From positions 1,279,501 to 1,343,500 of the forward strand of contig NC_092572.1 of the NCBI RefSeq assembly GCF_037975245.1: DNA of 64,000 nt, in the 5' to 3' direction. The notes beneath the pieces are model-generated. The model saw nothing but the letters and a program-made list of their open reading frames with translations, was not told the origin of the DNA and did no database searches. Source of the stretch: Apostichopus japonicus. Lineage: Eukaryota; Echinodermata; Holothuroidea; Aspidochirotida; Stichopodidae. Made by a program: the position numbers and the translations under genes. Positions 1-11,500 of this stretch are shown in pieces (positions within the stretch are counted from its first letter, which is position 1; every line of letters begins with the position of its first letter).

Positions 1-1084
1 GTAACATACATTTTGCTACCATTATTACGGTGACTATTACAATTGAGTATTGGGGCTATGGATCTATGTATATTTAAGTGAATCATTTTAGACAGTACTC
101 TGAATGCACTGTATATTACGTGACTTACCAGTAAGCTGTATTTCTCCTTCAGATGTCTGACTAATTGAGCTCACTTGAGTTTGGAAAATGTCTCTGGTAC
201 AACGCTGTCAATGAAACTAGTAAAAAATGAAACTAAATTTAGAGGGCTCATTATTTGAAATGACTGCATTGTTCAAGTGATAATTTAAACAAACTATCAA
301 ATCATATCTTCAAAGTTTAGTAACCAAGGGCTTGGCCTGTTTGGCCAAGATAATGTAGGAGAAATTAATGTGGCACTATTATTTTCAACTAATAATTAAC
401 TTTGTTAACGAGAAAATTAATTAATTTTGAATAAATATATTGTTTTAATCCAATTGTGGCAGGGATAGATATGATTAGAAAAATTGTATTTGTATTGTAT
501 CGCCTGTGCTTCTACTTTATTTAAAGGTTAAGTGTGGATTGCATTAATGGTTCTAAACACACAATTCAAATCTAAAGTTTTATGTGATTAATAAGTGAGG
601 TATGTTAGAAAGAAATCTCCATCCAGTAGAAAGTTGTAAAAGAACGGTTTTCCTGTTTTTTATTATGCAGTCTTTCAACGTCTTTCAGATTCAGCCTACA
701 TTCAGATATTGAGTCCTCATACTGTTATCGATTACATAAAACGTATCGTTGGCCACCAAAGGCAAATATAGTTAATATTTCTATATCAATTCGTATATGA
801 GAATGAATGTCTGTTGTAAATCATCGGTATCGTAAACCAGCTAAAATGTTGTGCATATTTGGGGACAGCGTTTAAATGTATTGTAAGAAAAGTACAGTAC
901 GAAATAGAACAGATTTTATTACTTTCAGTTACCGACAGGTCACAATAAGCACTTGTTATTTTGACATAAAAATTGAAACGAACTTATAGCCCTGTTATAC
1001 GTCCAACCTAAAACTATCGGGAATGTTAAAAAAAAATCTTTAAAGCCTAGATCATAAGAATTACTTACTTTTATACTTGATCAC

Positions 1085-1252
1085 TTACTTCATTGTTAAA
1101 GTTTGGGTTAAAAATCTCCTTATGAGACTGGTGAACTGTTGATCTTCTAGCCAACCATTCTGAAACGTCAGCTCCTTCTCCACGTTTGGTAAATTACAGC
1201 TATCCAATGACGGTGGATAACCATCACGAAATGTCAATGTACTGACCGTAAT
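1085..1252 (-). CDS. C-terminal leucine-rich exon of gene A
   Basis: Reads in phase 0 from acceptor AAAGCAG|ATTACG and contains LTFRDGYPPSLDSCNLP, VEKELTFQN and a Leu/Phe-rich end. Equivalent exons occur at 32189-32022 (gene B) and 43546-43387 (gene C), with the common pattern LTF..PPS..LP..E..L.F.N..L. It resembles one leucine-rich-repeat unit of the kind that follows NACHT domains in NLR proteins, but one unit is too little to be sure. Confidence 0.6.
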   Translation of the reverse strand: MTVSTLTFRDGYPPSLDSCNLPNVEKELTFQNGWLEDQQFTSLIRRFLTQTLTMK

Positions 1253-4200
1253 CTGCTTTAAAAATAAAAGCATTATTGTTAAGAAATGTTACTTTGACAA
1301 GTTAATTTCGTTCAAACGGCCGTAGCGTTCTCTAACGTAAAGGTGATATGTTTATGACTTTGTCAGAATGTTACGTGTACTACTCTGCTGCGGCAATGGG
1401 AAGATTGGAGTTGACCTTTTCAACCAGGCATCCATATATTGTGAGTCGTAACTTTCACTTTATTTGGGGGATATGACCACCTCTTGTGCAAACAATTTTC
1501 AAAAATATATCTGTCTCCATATGTAGAATGTGTATTTAATTCTACTTCTTGCTTGAAGTTATGCTGATAAATTGGAATCATAGGATTATATTGCAACAGG
1601 TATTCCTTACTCTGGACTTGTATTACTTTGTATTAAATTTTGAGATAGCAGCAACCTAATTAATTTGCTGACTGAACAAAGCATAATATCAATGGTGACA
1701 TACTTACGTTTGCTCCAATGTACCTGGTACACAAATCCTTCACTAAGCTCATATTATCTACGTTATTGTCATTCGTAAACACCAGGTCCTTTCCATCAAA
1801 CCTGCTTCTCAATTGTTCACTTTTCAACTCATTCTTACAAAATTCGAATAATATCCATAAGAGCTGGAAGTGTTTAGTTTGACTCAAGTGTATTTTATCA
1901 TTATCAATTTGTAAAAGACTTCCCGTCAAATTTGCTATCATTCTCGTTGAATCTGTCTTTGTTTGCAACCTATTTTGGTATTTCGGTATCAAATAATTTG
2001 ATGCGAATGCATAAAACACTAGAGGACATTTTGTAATAACATCATGGTTCTTTAAATTTTGACAATGATTCTTCCAAGACGATTCAATGGATTCCGTTAA
2101 GCTTGAATCCTGAGAAAGCAGACGGCTATCCTCACCGATATCTTTAGTTTCTTTGAATTCATTGACGTTCAACTTTACCATTTGCTGCAATATAGTTTTT
2201 CTTTGTTCCTCGTTGAAACCATACAATGCAACTTTCCTATACCATCTACTAAATGTGATGGTATTTAGTTGACGACACGTTACCCAGACTTTTAACTTCT
2301 TGAAGTTTTCTAAATTATTTAGCATGTAATTTTCTGCAGATAAACTGTTAGTTTTGCTTTGTGTGTCAATTTCTGAATTGCCTTTTTCTAAATCCGTGCT
2401 ATCGTTGGATTCCAAAGTCACGTTAGAAAGTCCATCAAGATGCAATAGACACTCACGCTCTTGCAAAATACTGGAAAGAGCCTCAACTGATTGGAACCGT
2501 CCATCCATAGAGTTTACCGCCTCTTCCAAAATACATGCGTTCCTACAGAAAGGTTTGAGTTTGATATATATCACGATTATATTTTGCAGAATTTCCCCTT
2601 TGGCCCACAATCCTGCCACGTGCTTAAATAAATACGTCTTATCAAATCCTACTTTACCGGTAAATATTACACAATCACTGTTGTTGAAGAATGATTCCTT
2701 AAGTATATCGTCACTGGTTGCACCCTCTACATCCTCCTCTGAAGTCCTAATCGCGCAATCACACACCGCGTAAGAGGAATTAACACCAACATTGAATTTC
2801 TTCAAATAGTACTTCTTCAAGGCGTCATTCAATGGATCTGTGCCAAGAAAACAAAATATCAGTGATTACGTAATTATTATGAAGGCTGCTTCGATAATAT
2901 TTTAATGGATGTTTTTTGTAAGGAATTACTGTCTTAAGCTGATAAAAATACTTATTTAACAAATGTATTGATTAACTTCATATGTGTCAAATGTAGTTAA
3001 CCAGTGATAAACTGCTTACTTAATTTTATTGTTTTCTTGAAGCATGTAAGAACTTTAAGTTTACAAAGGCGATTCGTCAAATTGATATATCTGACAGAAA
3101 TTTTCATGTCATGCGACAAACATGTGTACTACAGTTCTTTAGCCATAACTAGTAGTTTGTTTTTCATTTTCTAGTGTATGATAACAAAAAATGCACCTGA
3201 TCAAAGTAAGTCATATAATGTGACTTCAATGATTTAACAACTGACGATTTACTCAGAGATAAAGTCAAAGTAGAGGAGAAAATTTACTAATGGATGTATT
3301 CAATCTAACTGTGTAATGTCGGGTTATCATTATATAGTTACGAAAATTGTAATTTTGTTCTAAGTTTACACCAGACATCTAATCTATACCAAATAACAAA
3401 AAAGCAATACATGTTAAAATTCTGTTCTCATTCATACCGCGGTATTTTTATTTGGAAGCTCAACTGAGGATGCATATTAACATAAAAAATAGTTAATTAT
3501 TTCTTGTTAACATAAATACCATAAACAGGTCTATGTGAATTAATATATGAATGGTACACACTTCTGAAATTTGGTTCACAATTTATCCCATCCACGGGGA
3601 TATTCAGGCTCAAGACATTGATATTTGATATTAATACATTGATTAGATAAAACAAATTGAAAATCTTACTAAAATTCTCTCTTCGATGCATCATCCATAA
3701 ACAAAAACAAACTAGCACCATAGAAAAGATGAAGATTATGATAATGTAAACGATTATGACCAGCGTAGATAACGGAAGGACTGGAACGTGACGAGACGGT
3801 ACCGAAGCTGATGGAAGTACCGTTGCAAAGTGATCATCAACACCGTCTTCCGACGGACATGGATCTAAATAAAGAGAACACATCGGCTTGAAATGTTAGA
3901 TTATTCAATAGATGTGCAAACACATTGTGAATGATTAAAGTAGCAAAACAAATTAAAGATTCCTCAAGTTAAAGCTAGGCATATTCAATTATGTGCAGAG
4001 TAGTTTCTTTTTTTCCAAAACAAATACTACCCATGAACTTAACTTAAATTCTTAGATGTCACATTTAAGTTTACTCGACTATGGTAGTTTCATATTCATC
4101 CATTAAATCTAATTCAGAAAGAAGTAGAAGTATAAAGCAAATACTCTGTATTTAAGTTCAAAATGTTACACCAGTACTTGGTTAACGACAAAGTAAGAAT

Positions 4201-5867
4201 GCCTTGTGTGTTCAAGTTTATTTGATATCATTATAACAGTTAGTAGATGATCAAGACAAACTCACCAGTTTTTAATTCAATATTACTATCAGAACGCTGC
4301 ATAAAATGTACATCTCCTTCGGCCAGGCATCTGATTTCTGCAAACCCATCACAAGCTGACACTGTGTATTCGGCAGATATGTATGTATTCCATGTACCAA
4401 ATACATTACCAACGTGTGAAATTAGTTCTTTTGGTGTGAATTGGAGCCTGTTGATGTTAATTATCTCCCATCGAAGAAATAGTTGAGGACGGGATCCGCT
4501 AACTCTACGTATTAGCTTACCAGTTTGTTTTATCCGTAGACCGCAACTGAAACATGAGCTACAACCACTTATTTTTGGACATTCCTGCTGCGGACGAACT
4601 GAAAAAATATAATCACTTATTCAATATCATACTAATACGTTTCAAGTTCATTCAAAATTGTTAACATGCGGTACATAAACATATACATGCATATGCATAA
4701 AGTTTGGTTTAGACTGAAATACCTTAATTGCTGAATTGTCTTCTTTCTTCAATAATTTAGTTTTAATAAATTGCATATCCCTCATAAAACCGATAGCTAT
4801 AACTGTATTGATTGATTTTGAAAATCGAAATATGTATTGCAACATTTGCTATTAGACGATTGCCTGATGCTTTAAAATACTAACGGACTTTTAGAGTTAG
4901 TATACATATGTTGTAAATAATTATCACTCCATTTGTTCCATACTGTGACGGGAATGTCCAATACGTGGAGATTATGTTCAATGACAACAATTTTTATTTG
5001 GAACAGTACATGTTACCTATTATTTGTATGGTGATTTGTTCTTGGTGGAAATTTTCTAGCGAAAAATAAGTAACAACGGTGTAATTGCCTTCATCTTCTA
5101 AATGCGCATTCGAAATTAACATTTTGCCTTCAAAATTGATATCAAATCGAATGTCGTCATATAGTGTGCCAGATTTTTGGTCATTTGCTAACACCAGGAT
5201 TGGCATTGTACTGGATGGAGGTCCGTTATACCAAAACACCTCTGTTGGCACTTCAGTTGAACGCACCCAATCGTTGCATTGTGACCCTTTTCGATTTGAT
5301 AAGTTGATTGGCAAGCCATTTTCACACCTATAGGCAAACGTAATAAAACCTCTAACAAATTCATTATAATTTTACGAACAATTGATTATATATATTTGAT
5401 TTATTGAAAACCCTGTCGAGCCTTACAACTAGAATGGCAACATTCTAACGTTTATTTTCATCACAAAAACATAATAAATAGTGTAATATTTCATGCAATG
5501 TTACTGTAAACATTGACCAAGCTACTGATATAACTAGTTAAAAACAGATCACGCTTCGTATGAAGCAACACATCATGCCCATTTATGAAGACAATGAACA
5601 AATATCTCGAAATCTTTGCTAATGTCAAATTTACTGATTTGTAATATAAACAGAACTCCTCTGCAATATAAGCAACATGTATTAATGTATTTATGTCACT
5701 GACAGATGCTTAATTAAGATTGTTATTCCTTGGTAGTGTGCTAATTACGAACGTCATCATTGATATCATAGAATACAAAGTAAGTTATACTCACCTATGA
5801 AAGTATCAATTACAATGAGCAGGAAGAACCACGTTTTGTAAGTTGCATTAAAACTCTTCATTTTCAT
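1085..5867 (-). CDS. Gene A: Ig-Ig-TM-NACHT receptor
   Basis: Predicted type I membrane receptor, read from six exons: 5867-5795 signal peptide, 5349-5017 Ig1, 4598-4266 Ig2, 3864-3670 transmembrane, 2837-1708 NACHT, 1252-1085 C-terminal. The first five join as 688 codons without a stop, all at phase 1 until the NACHT exon ends at phase 0. The start gives MKMKSFN followed by a hydrophobic stretch (WFFLLIVI). Ig1 begins with CENG and contains FWYNG and DEGNYT, but the usual second Cys is absent. Ig2 has CPKISGCSSC, RW and C-rich ends. The helix VIIVYIIIIFIFSMVLVCFC lies at about residues 281-305 and is followed by basic MMHRRE. Ig1 uses the acceptor TTAGAG at 5350; the better-looking TATAG at 5328 breaks the frame. 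The last exon reaches TAA inside a consensus donor (AA|GTAAGTG), so more exons may lie beyond the window start. The family and its function are inferred. Confidence 0.75.
1708..2837 (-). CDS. NACHT exon of gene A
   Basis: A single 1130-nt exon encodes the intracellular STAND NTPase (residues about 312-688). After a linker with conserved VCDCAIR and TSDDILKESFF comes Walker A, GKVGFDKT (residues about 372-379). The canonical Gly before Lys is Asp here; the paralogue at 33783-32664 has Gly. Walker B is LLHLDGLS (about 442-449). A sensor-like KVWVTCRQ, the GFNEEQRKT motif typical of NACHT proteins, and a winged-helix-like CPLVFYAFASN follow. The exon starts after CACAG at 2838 and ends at AAC|GTAAGT (1708). 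The Asp probably weakens nucleotide binding, so A may act as a non-cycling NACHT. NACHT identity is from motif order, with no database search. Confidence 0.8.
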
Positions 5868-7727
5868 ATCTATATGGAAGAACAATAAACTTAGACAATT
5901 AGTGTTTGAAATAATAAGAATATGTTGTAATCGTATCAGTTTACTAGGACTGTTGTCAATGTATTATTTGCAGTATTGACGCATTGGATGATTTCTTACA
6001 TAAAATCAAGTTTGGTCAACTTACATGTCAAGTAATTTGCAAGATCACTCAAATAAAAACATCTACCCAAGCTATAACTGTGGCTGAATAATTGGCTAAC
6101 AGAAGTCAAAATTCCAATCGATCACTCCTTAATGGTAAATAGATAACTTGACTAGACCGTGGTACCTTTTAATTATATGTTATGCTGTGTTACAATACTT
6201 TATTTAAAAATAACCTCCTTTCAAGATGAAATATGTTGCCGCCCACACAAATCAGTAAATATAAATGTACTTAAGTGAATAAGATGATATCTTCACTTTC
6301 ATATTACCAATGGTTGACGTATACTCTCCATTACTTAATGCCAGTTCTGTTACCTTTACCCCCTGATGTTTGAAAATGAACTTTAAATCCATAGCTTCAG
6401 TACGTTTTCATTGTTCTAAGACAAAAAAATAATACAACTTTCCGAAGTTGAGTAAGATTGGTCAATAAGAGCTTGTTACTTCAATTACTGAAAAATGAAA
6501 ACTCAAGTCTACCGTCGGATGTGATTCAAGTCAAGTTGTTTTGTGATTTTTCACTCGATTAAAGTCAAGTCAAAAGAAAATTAGACTATGGGCGAGCTGA
6601 TTTGTAGTCAATGACTTGACGTGTACATCGAAAATCTTGAATTCGTATTTTTTAGATACATGATGAGTGATAAGTATTTGCTCATTAATAAGTTAGTAGT
6701 ATCATCAAAGCGCAAACCAAACCAATATCATTGGTTTACATAATTTAAATAAATGTGATTTACAACCTATTCACTGGTTAGGACAAAAAATGTACTTCAC
6801 AATGCTGAAGACGTGGGACAAGCGTAAATATGATATAATTGATGCACTTTATTGATTACACTTTAGTTGATAACAAATGTTTTTATGTTATTACATAACA
6901 TCAATATCAGTTGTGAACGTGACATCATGATGCTTAAGGTGTCACGCTGTCTACACGTTTCCTTGGAAATATGTAGAAAATATCAAATTACGACATCACG
7001 CATTATTACTATTCTAGGACATCTCCCACACAGAGCTATAGTTTTTTATAGCTGTTGGGAGTTGTTTGGAACGAACCACATTATTATTTATTTTCTAAAG
7101 ATGTTCTGTGTCTCCCTTACTGGTCAAATAACAAGACGTCGTAAATCAAACTAATATTAGTTACATAAATATAACATCATCAGTACACTTATGATTAATA
7201 GATTTCTTTTCGTATCCCTTAGCCAAATATGGTTTATTTAAGTTGCTTATATAGTATGTTTCATGCATGATTGTCATATGTTCTGCATTTAAAACAGTTA
7301 TTTACTTGTCTATCAAAGGTATTTTTTAAACCTCTGCCTCAATGCGTTTTTCTTGCTATACAATAACATATTGTTGAAACGTCATTAAACCAACATTTGG
7401 GCAAAATGCATTAACATCATTTTTAAGCAATTAATACATATTGCCATGCTGTCTTGGCCATCATTCCATAACAGATGTAGCTACTGTAGAGAAGCGGCAA
7501 AACAAGAATCATAATTTAATTTTAGATTTAGAGCAATGTAGGACTATCTGTGGTTTGAGTTCTTTTAATGCAACATTGTGATGTCAAAATGGAGGTCTAT
7601 TACAGGTAGCCGTAGAGTCATGCTGATTTTACTTTCATAATTTACTTCCGCATATCAAACTGCCTTAGATTAAAATTATTATAATCAATCCACACGTGCA
7701 ACTGTTAAGAGCTAAAGGTATCGACTA
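5868..7727. promoter_or_regulatory. Divergent intergenic region between genes A and D
   Basis: About 1.86 kb separates the start codon of gene A (minus) from that of gene D (plus). I see no convincing exon, transposon or strong TATA box in it. Its position makes it the likely shared promoter region of a head-to-head pair, matching the 2.1-kb gap between genes C and E. Regulation by this segment is inferred from layout only. Confidence 0.4.
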
Positions 7728-8506
7728 ATGAGAATGTTTTCGTCCGTTCAAGTGCTATTTTTCTTTTTGCTTACGCTTTTTCTTCTTGTGAAAGGTTATT
7801 ATTATTGGCAATACCGATGTCATAGTAATATGTTTTCTTATCAGATTGATTCTCTCCCTTTTTTCATGTTTCAGGAGAGACGCGAGATGACTTTATTTGT
7901 AGCAGTAAGGAAAGCTCTAAAAATAGTAACTTTGTCGACTGTAAATGTTTACGCAATTCTTCAAATTGTTTAATTTGCAAAGCGCCAAAAGAAGGAGATA
8001 ACGTTTCGTGGTACAATGACGGAAAAGAATTGATCTTAGCTAAGGACTCGTTTGCAGTATCCACACAAGAAACCGTTGAGCTAAATAGTTGCAGCTTGTT
8101 AAATTATTCCATGAAGATAACTACGCCCTGTAGTGAAGAAAACCAAGCGATGTACTCTTGTCGCCGTAGAAATCTGACAGTTACGAAGTTCTTCTTGAAG
8201 TTACAAGGTAAATTACTCAGTTTTGTTACATACATGATTTAAGAGGGAATTCATGCATTTATTTTGCTTTTAATTTGCCTTTTGTGTTTTTAATTTAATA
8301 TTTCATAAACTCAGTTTGATGTACACATGATTTCTTCTGTTTACATTTGAACAGTCACCCCAGTTGTCTTATTGAATGGAGTTAACGTGACAGGTGACAA
8401 CTCTTTACTAATAATGCCTAATAAGAATGAAACTATTCAATGCAAAGTTATAGACACAGTTTTACCTATTTCAATTACATGGTACGTGAAAGAAAAATGT
8501 GCTTAA
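7728..8506 (+). CDS. Gene D signal peptide and Ig-like exons
   Basis: The start gives MRMFSSVQ and a strongly hydrophobic core (LFFFLLTLFLLV), ending at AAAG|GTTATT (7794, phase 1). The 333-nt Ig1 exon has many Cys (CKCLRNSSNC, CLICKAP), then VSWYNDGKELI and MYSCRRRN, the C-W-C spacing of an Ig fold, and ends at CAAG|GTAAAT (8207). The next exon opens after TTTGAACAG (8354) with VTPVVLLNGVNV and reaches ETIQCKV and SITWYVKEKC, then a TAA at 8504. It holds only the first half of an Ig domain. A possible donor, ATG|GTACGTG, occurs at 8481, but I did not find the second half downstream. Either the domain is split by a long intron or it is broken. Confidence 0.65.
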
Positions 8507-11500
8507 AATATTTTTATTTGCTAGTTAAACTTAGAAGCAAGACATTAGGCGAAACTTGTCAATGACAAATATACTATTACCCTAAATTAGTAAAACCCAA
8601 CATTTTCTGCATTGGAGTAAAAACTTTTCTAAGAAGCGAAAACGTACAACCTCCAAATTACGATAAAAAAAAATACTTATAATACTTCTAGTTAGGTCAG
8701 AAAATGACTAGACTCACATATAAGCATTTGCAACTGTGTATGTATGCAATCTCGTTATTACAAGTAAAGGTAGTTTACTTCATTACTTCATTTCGATTTA
8801 TAACATTTCCAACCATTAATAATTACAATATTTGGAAACTGTATGGAGTATGACATCATAAAGACGATCAAACAAAAAAATATGCTACGATTTATTTCGG
8901 GGGCTGACAGTAGACGATCAGTTTTAAATAGATTCATTCACGGTGCTATGAACTGATCTCATCTACATTCTCAATTTTCCCGGGTCGATTCCAGATAGTC
9001 ATATATAGTAAAGTGTTAATGTATTGTTCGTTATTAGAACGTAGGGCGTGATGGTATTGGCTGACAAACATCATGTGACGAAAGCTTTGCTTGTGTTGAG
9101 TGAATCGCACGTATGCTATTCGTACACGGTCGTACTCTGACTCCATCTTTTCGCAACTTTGCCTTCACGAAATACTGTAATGGATCCGGTAGAGGCAAAT
9201 TTACTTCGATGGTGATTGCAGAAGTACGTAAAGAATTTCAAAGGTGAGGCATTAGACACTTTTCATTTCGTTTGTTGTGTTAATTATATGCAATAAAGTG
9301 AGTGATGTGAAAAGCAATGCTCACAGGCGTACCGAGGCCTAGCGTTATACAGTTTTGTTAATAACATAAAAATAATAATAATAATTTATTTTGTAAAGCG
9401 TAAAATCCACAAAAGTGCTCTAAAACGCTATGCGTGTGGTAACTAAATTGTATACCGCTAGGAAGGTTTTTGGTTGCCTGTACTGCGCAGTGTACTACAG
9501 TACGCCTAACATTATTACTGTATGACGGGTTAATATTTTGTGCTACTTTGCCACAAATTGGATTGTAGCTTCACGATAAGCAATTTGAATGACATGGGTT
9601 AGGTAATAGGGGTTCCCGTTAATTTCCGGACCCGTTAGTTTCCATCCTGAATAACGTGAGGCCTAGTTTCCTACCCTAATAACATTATTTTACTGCCCTA
9701 ACTCATGGGATAGAAACTATAAATTCTTAAGAGAGGAAAATATCGTGTTGTTTTTTTAGGGGAGGAAAGTATCGTTTCTCAGGAGAGGAAGATCAAAGTG
9801 ATGTTGGAAAAGCTACACTGTTTCTCTTTTGTTATTAATGCACCATACTTTTATCTGAGCCTATTTTATCATGAAATAACCTTCGTCTTTTTATATGAGA
9901 AAGGAAGATCTAACTAGCAGAAGTGAATAACATCCTGCCTTTCAAAATAAATAGTTGCATCATTGCTATGTGAGCTGTTCGGATTTAAAGATAAATAGAG
10001 CGATGGTGTTATTTCTAGTAGAAACAGTAACCTGCATCCTCTCCCTCTTTCTCTACCTTAAATATGTTTATTTCACGTATAGTTACAATGGTAACATTCT
10101 CAATTATTCAAGCACTTGTTCTTTCCAAACATGTTGGTGGTTTGAAAGTTTTCATTTATGAACACCTTCATAATACCCTAAGCTGATATATTTGCTTAAA
10201 CTATATTTGCTTGGTTAAAGTTCAAGGATTATTTAGGGTCAAATTAAATGTCTGAAATGTTGAAATGACGCTACTTAATCTTCTATATATCATCATATAC
10301 AACTTTATTTGTTTTTAAGGCTTTGCCTATTTACTCAGTACGAAATTAACATTCCAATTTCCCAAATAGGTGAAGATGCAAAGAAGCACAAATATATTTT
10401 TGTTGTTTTTCAGTCGTATGTAGAGTTTGTTAGAGTACCCTACTAAACACTATTTCTCCATGTAGAACAGTTAGTGCAAGTAATGTTAAGTAAAACTTTT
10501 AAGAGGTAAATAAAGTAAGGAAATTATTTTTACAAACAGTAAACAGTTTCCATCATTGGTGTGCTATGAAGTGATTTCTACGAATATCAAATGCGTGTTA
10601 AGATGTTTGTGTAAATTTTCAAAATTGTACCCATTAAATTTTAGATTTGCTTTATGGTTCCCTGCAAATGTGAGATATCTGAATTGATCATCTTATTTAT
10701 TATTAGTGTTATAGATCAAAAAGGCACCCCATATACAATATACAATTAATAAAAAGTTTAAATGTTAAAAGCCCAAACTGTCATCAATACATACCATATC
10801 AGTGTTCATTTTCCTTGATTGAGATTTATGTGTGGTCCGTTTTTCCGTGCAGCTATTATCACTACCATGCTTTCGGTTCCTAACGTTGCTTACGTTACAA
10901 TATTCAACTGCTATGTTTACTTCTATGTTAAAAATTACATGCACTTATGACAAATTAGTAATTTAATGTATTGAATTGTATTTCAATTCATCGACATGAT
11001 TTTCGTCACATACTTAAAAGGTCCATTAATTTACAGGTAGTTACAATCTTCAACGAACACAATATTCATATATTATACCTCATCATACGTTATCATATTC
11101 TTCTGTTGATAATCTTTTCAAAGTCAATACTGGACACAACCTAATGGGGCTGATTCACCAACTACCGAAGAAAATGCCTACAACGTGTGTTATGAAAGCA
11201 GTGACCACGAATATGCTTCAATACTTTCACAACATGTCATGGTTGTTACGGAAATTACGCTCCAAAATTGTCACATCTTTATATCTTTATTACTTGCTGT
11301 AAGTAATTACATCTTTCTACTGGATACGAACTATCAACGACAACATGTAGTGTCGAGTATTATTTATCGAATATTAACATTTTCTGGCTCGTTTTACCCT
11401 ATAAAAACCCGTCCTCTCCGAGGATTATCGTTGTCATCGCGCCATTCGACGCTAAGTAGTTCTGCCAAACCGTTGCTAACACTAACAACCATATCGTTCC

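Larger units (their letters stand above)
1..3180. repeat. Segmental duplication, copy 1 (NACHT half of gene A)
   Basis: This stretch is similar along its length, introns included, to about 31045-34170. Both copies hold the large NACHT exon, the small C-terminal exon and matching flanking DNA; for example the opening gtaacataca recurs at 31051. Similarity fades near 3180 and 34170, in the intron between the transmembrane and NACHT exons. By eye the identity is roughly 80-85 percent. The first 1084 bases show no recognisable exon of their own apart from a weakly conserved exon-like piece near 720-815 (minus strand). Confidence 0.8.

Noticed and set aside
2354-2773. Plus-strand open frame antisense to the NACHT exon (also at 33246-33572)
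   Set aside because: Both are mirror images of the conserved NACHT coding frame and have no domain of their own.
8946-9146. Minus-strand open frame of 66 codons
   Set aside because: No recognisable motif, splice context or homologous copy in the window.
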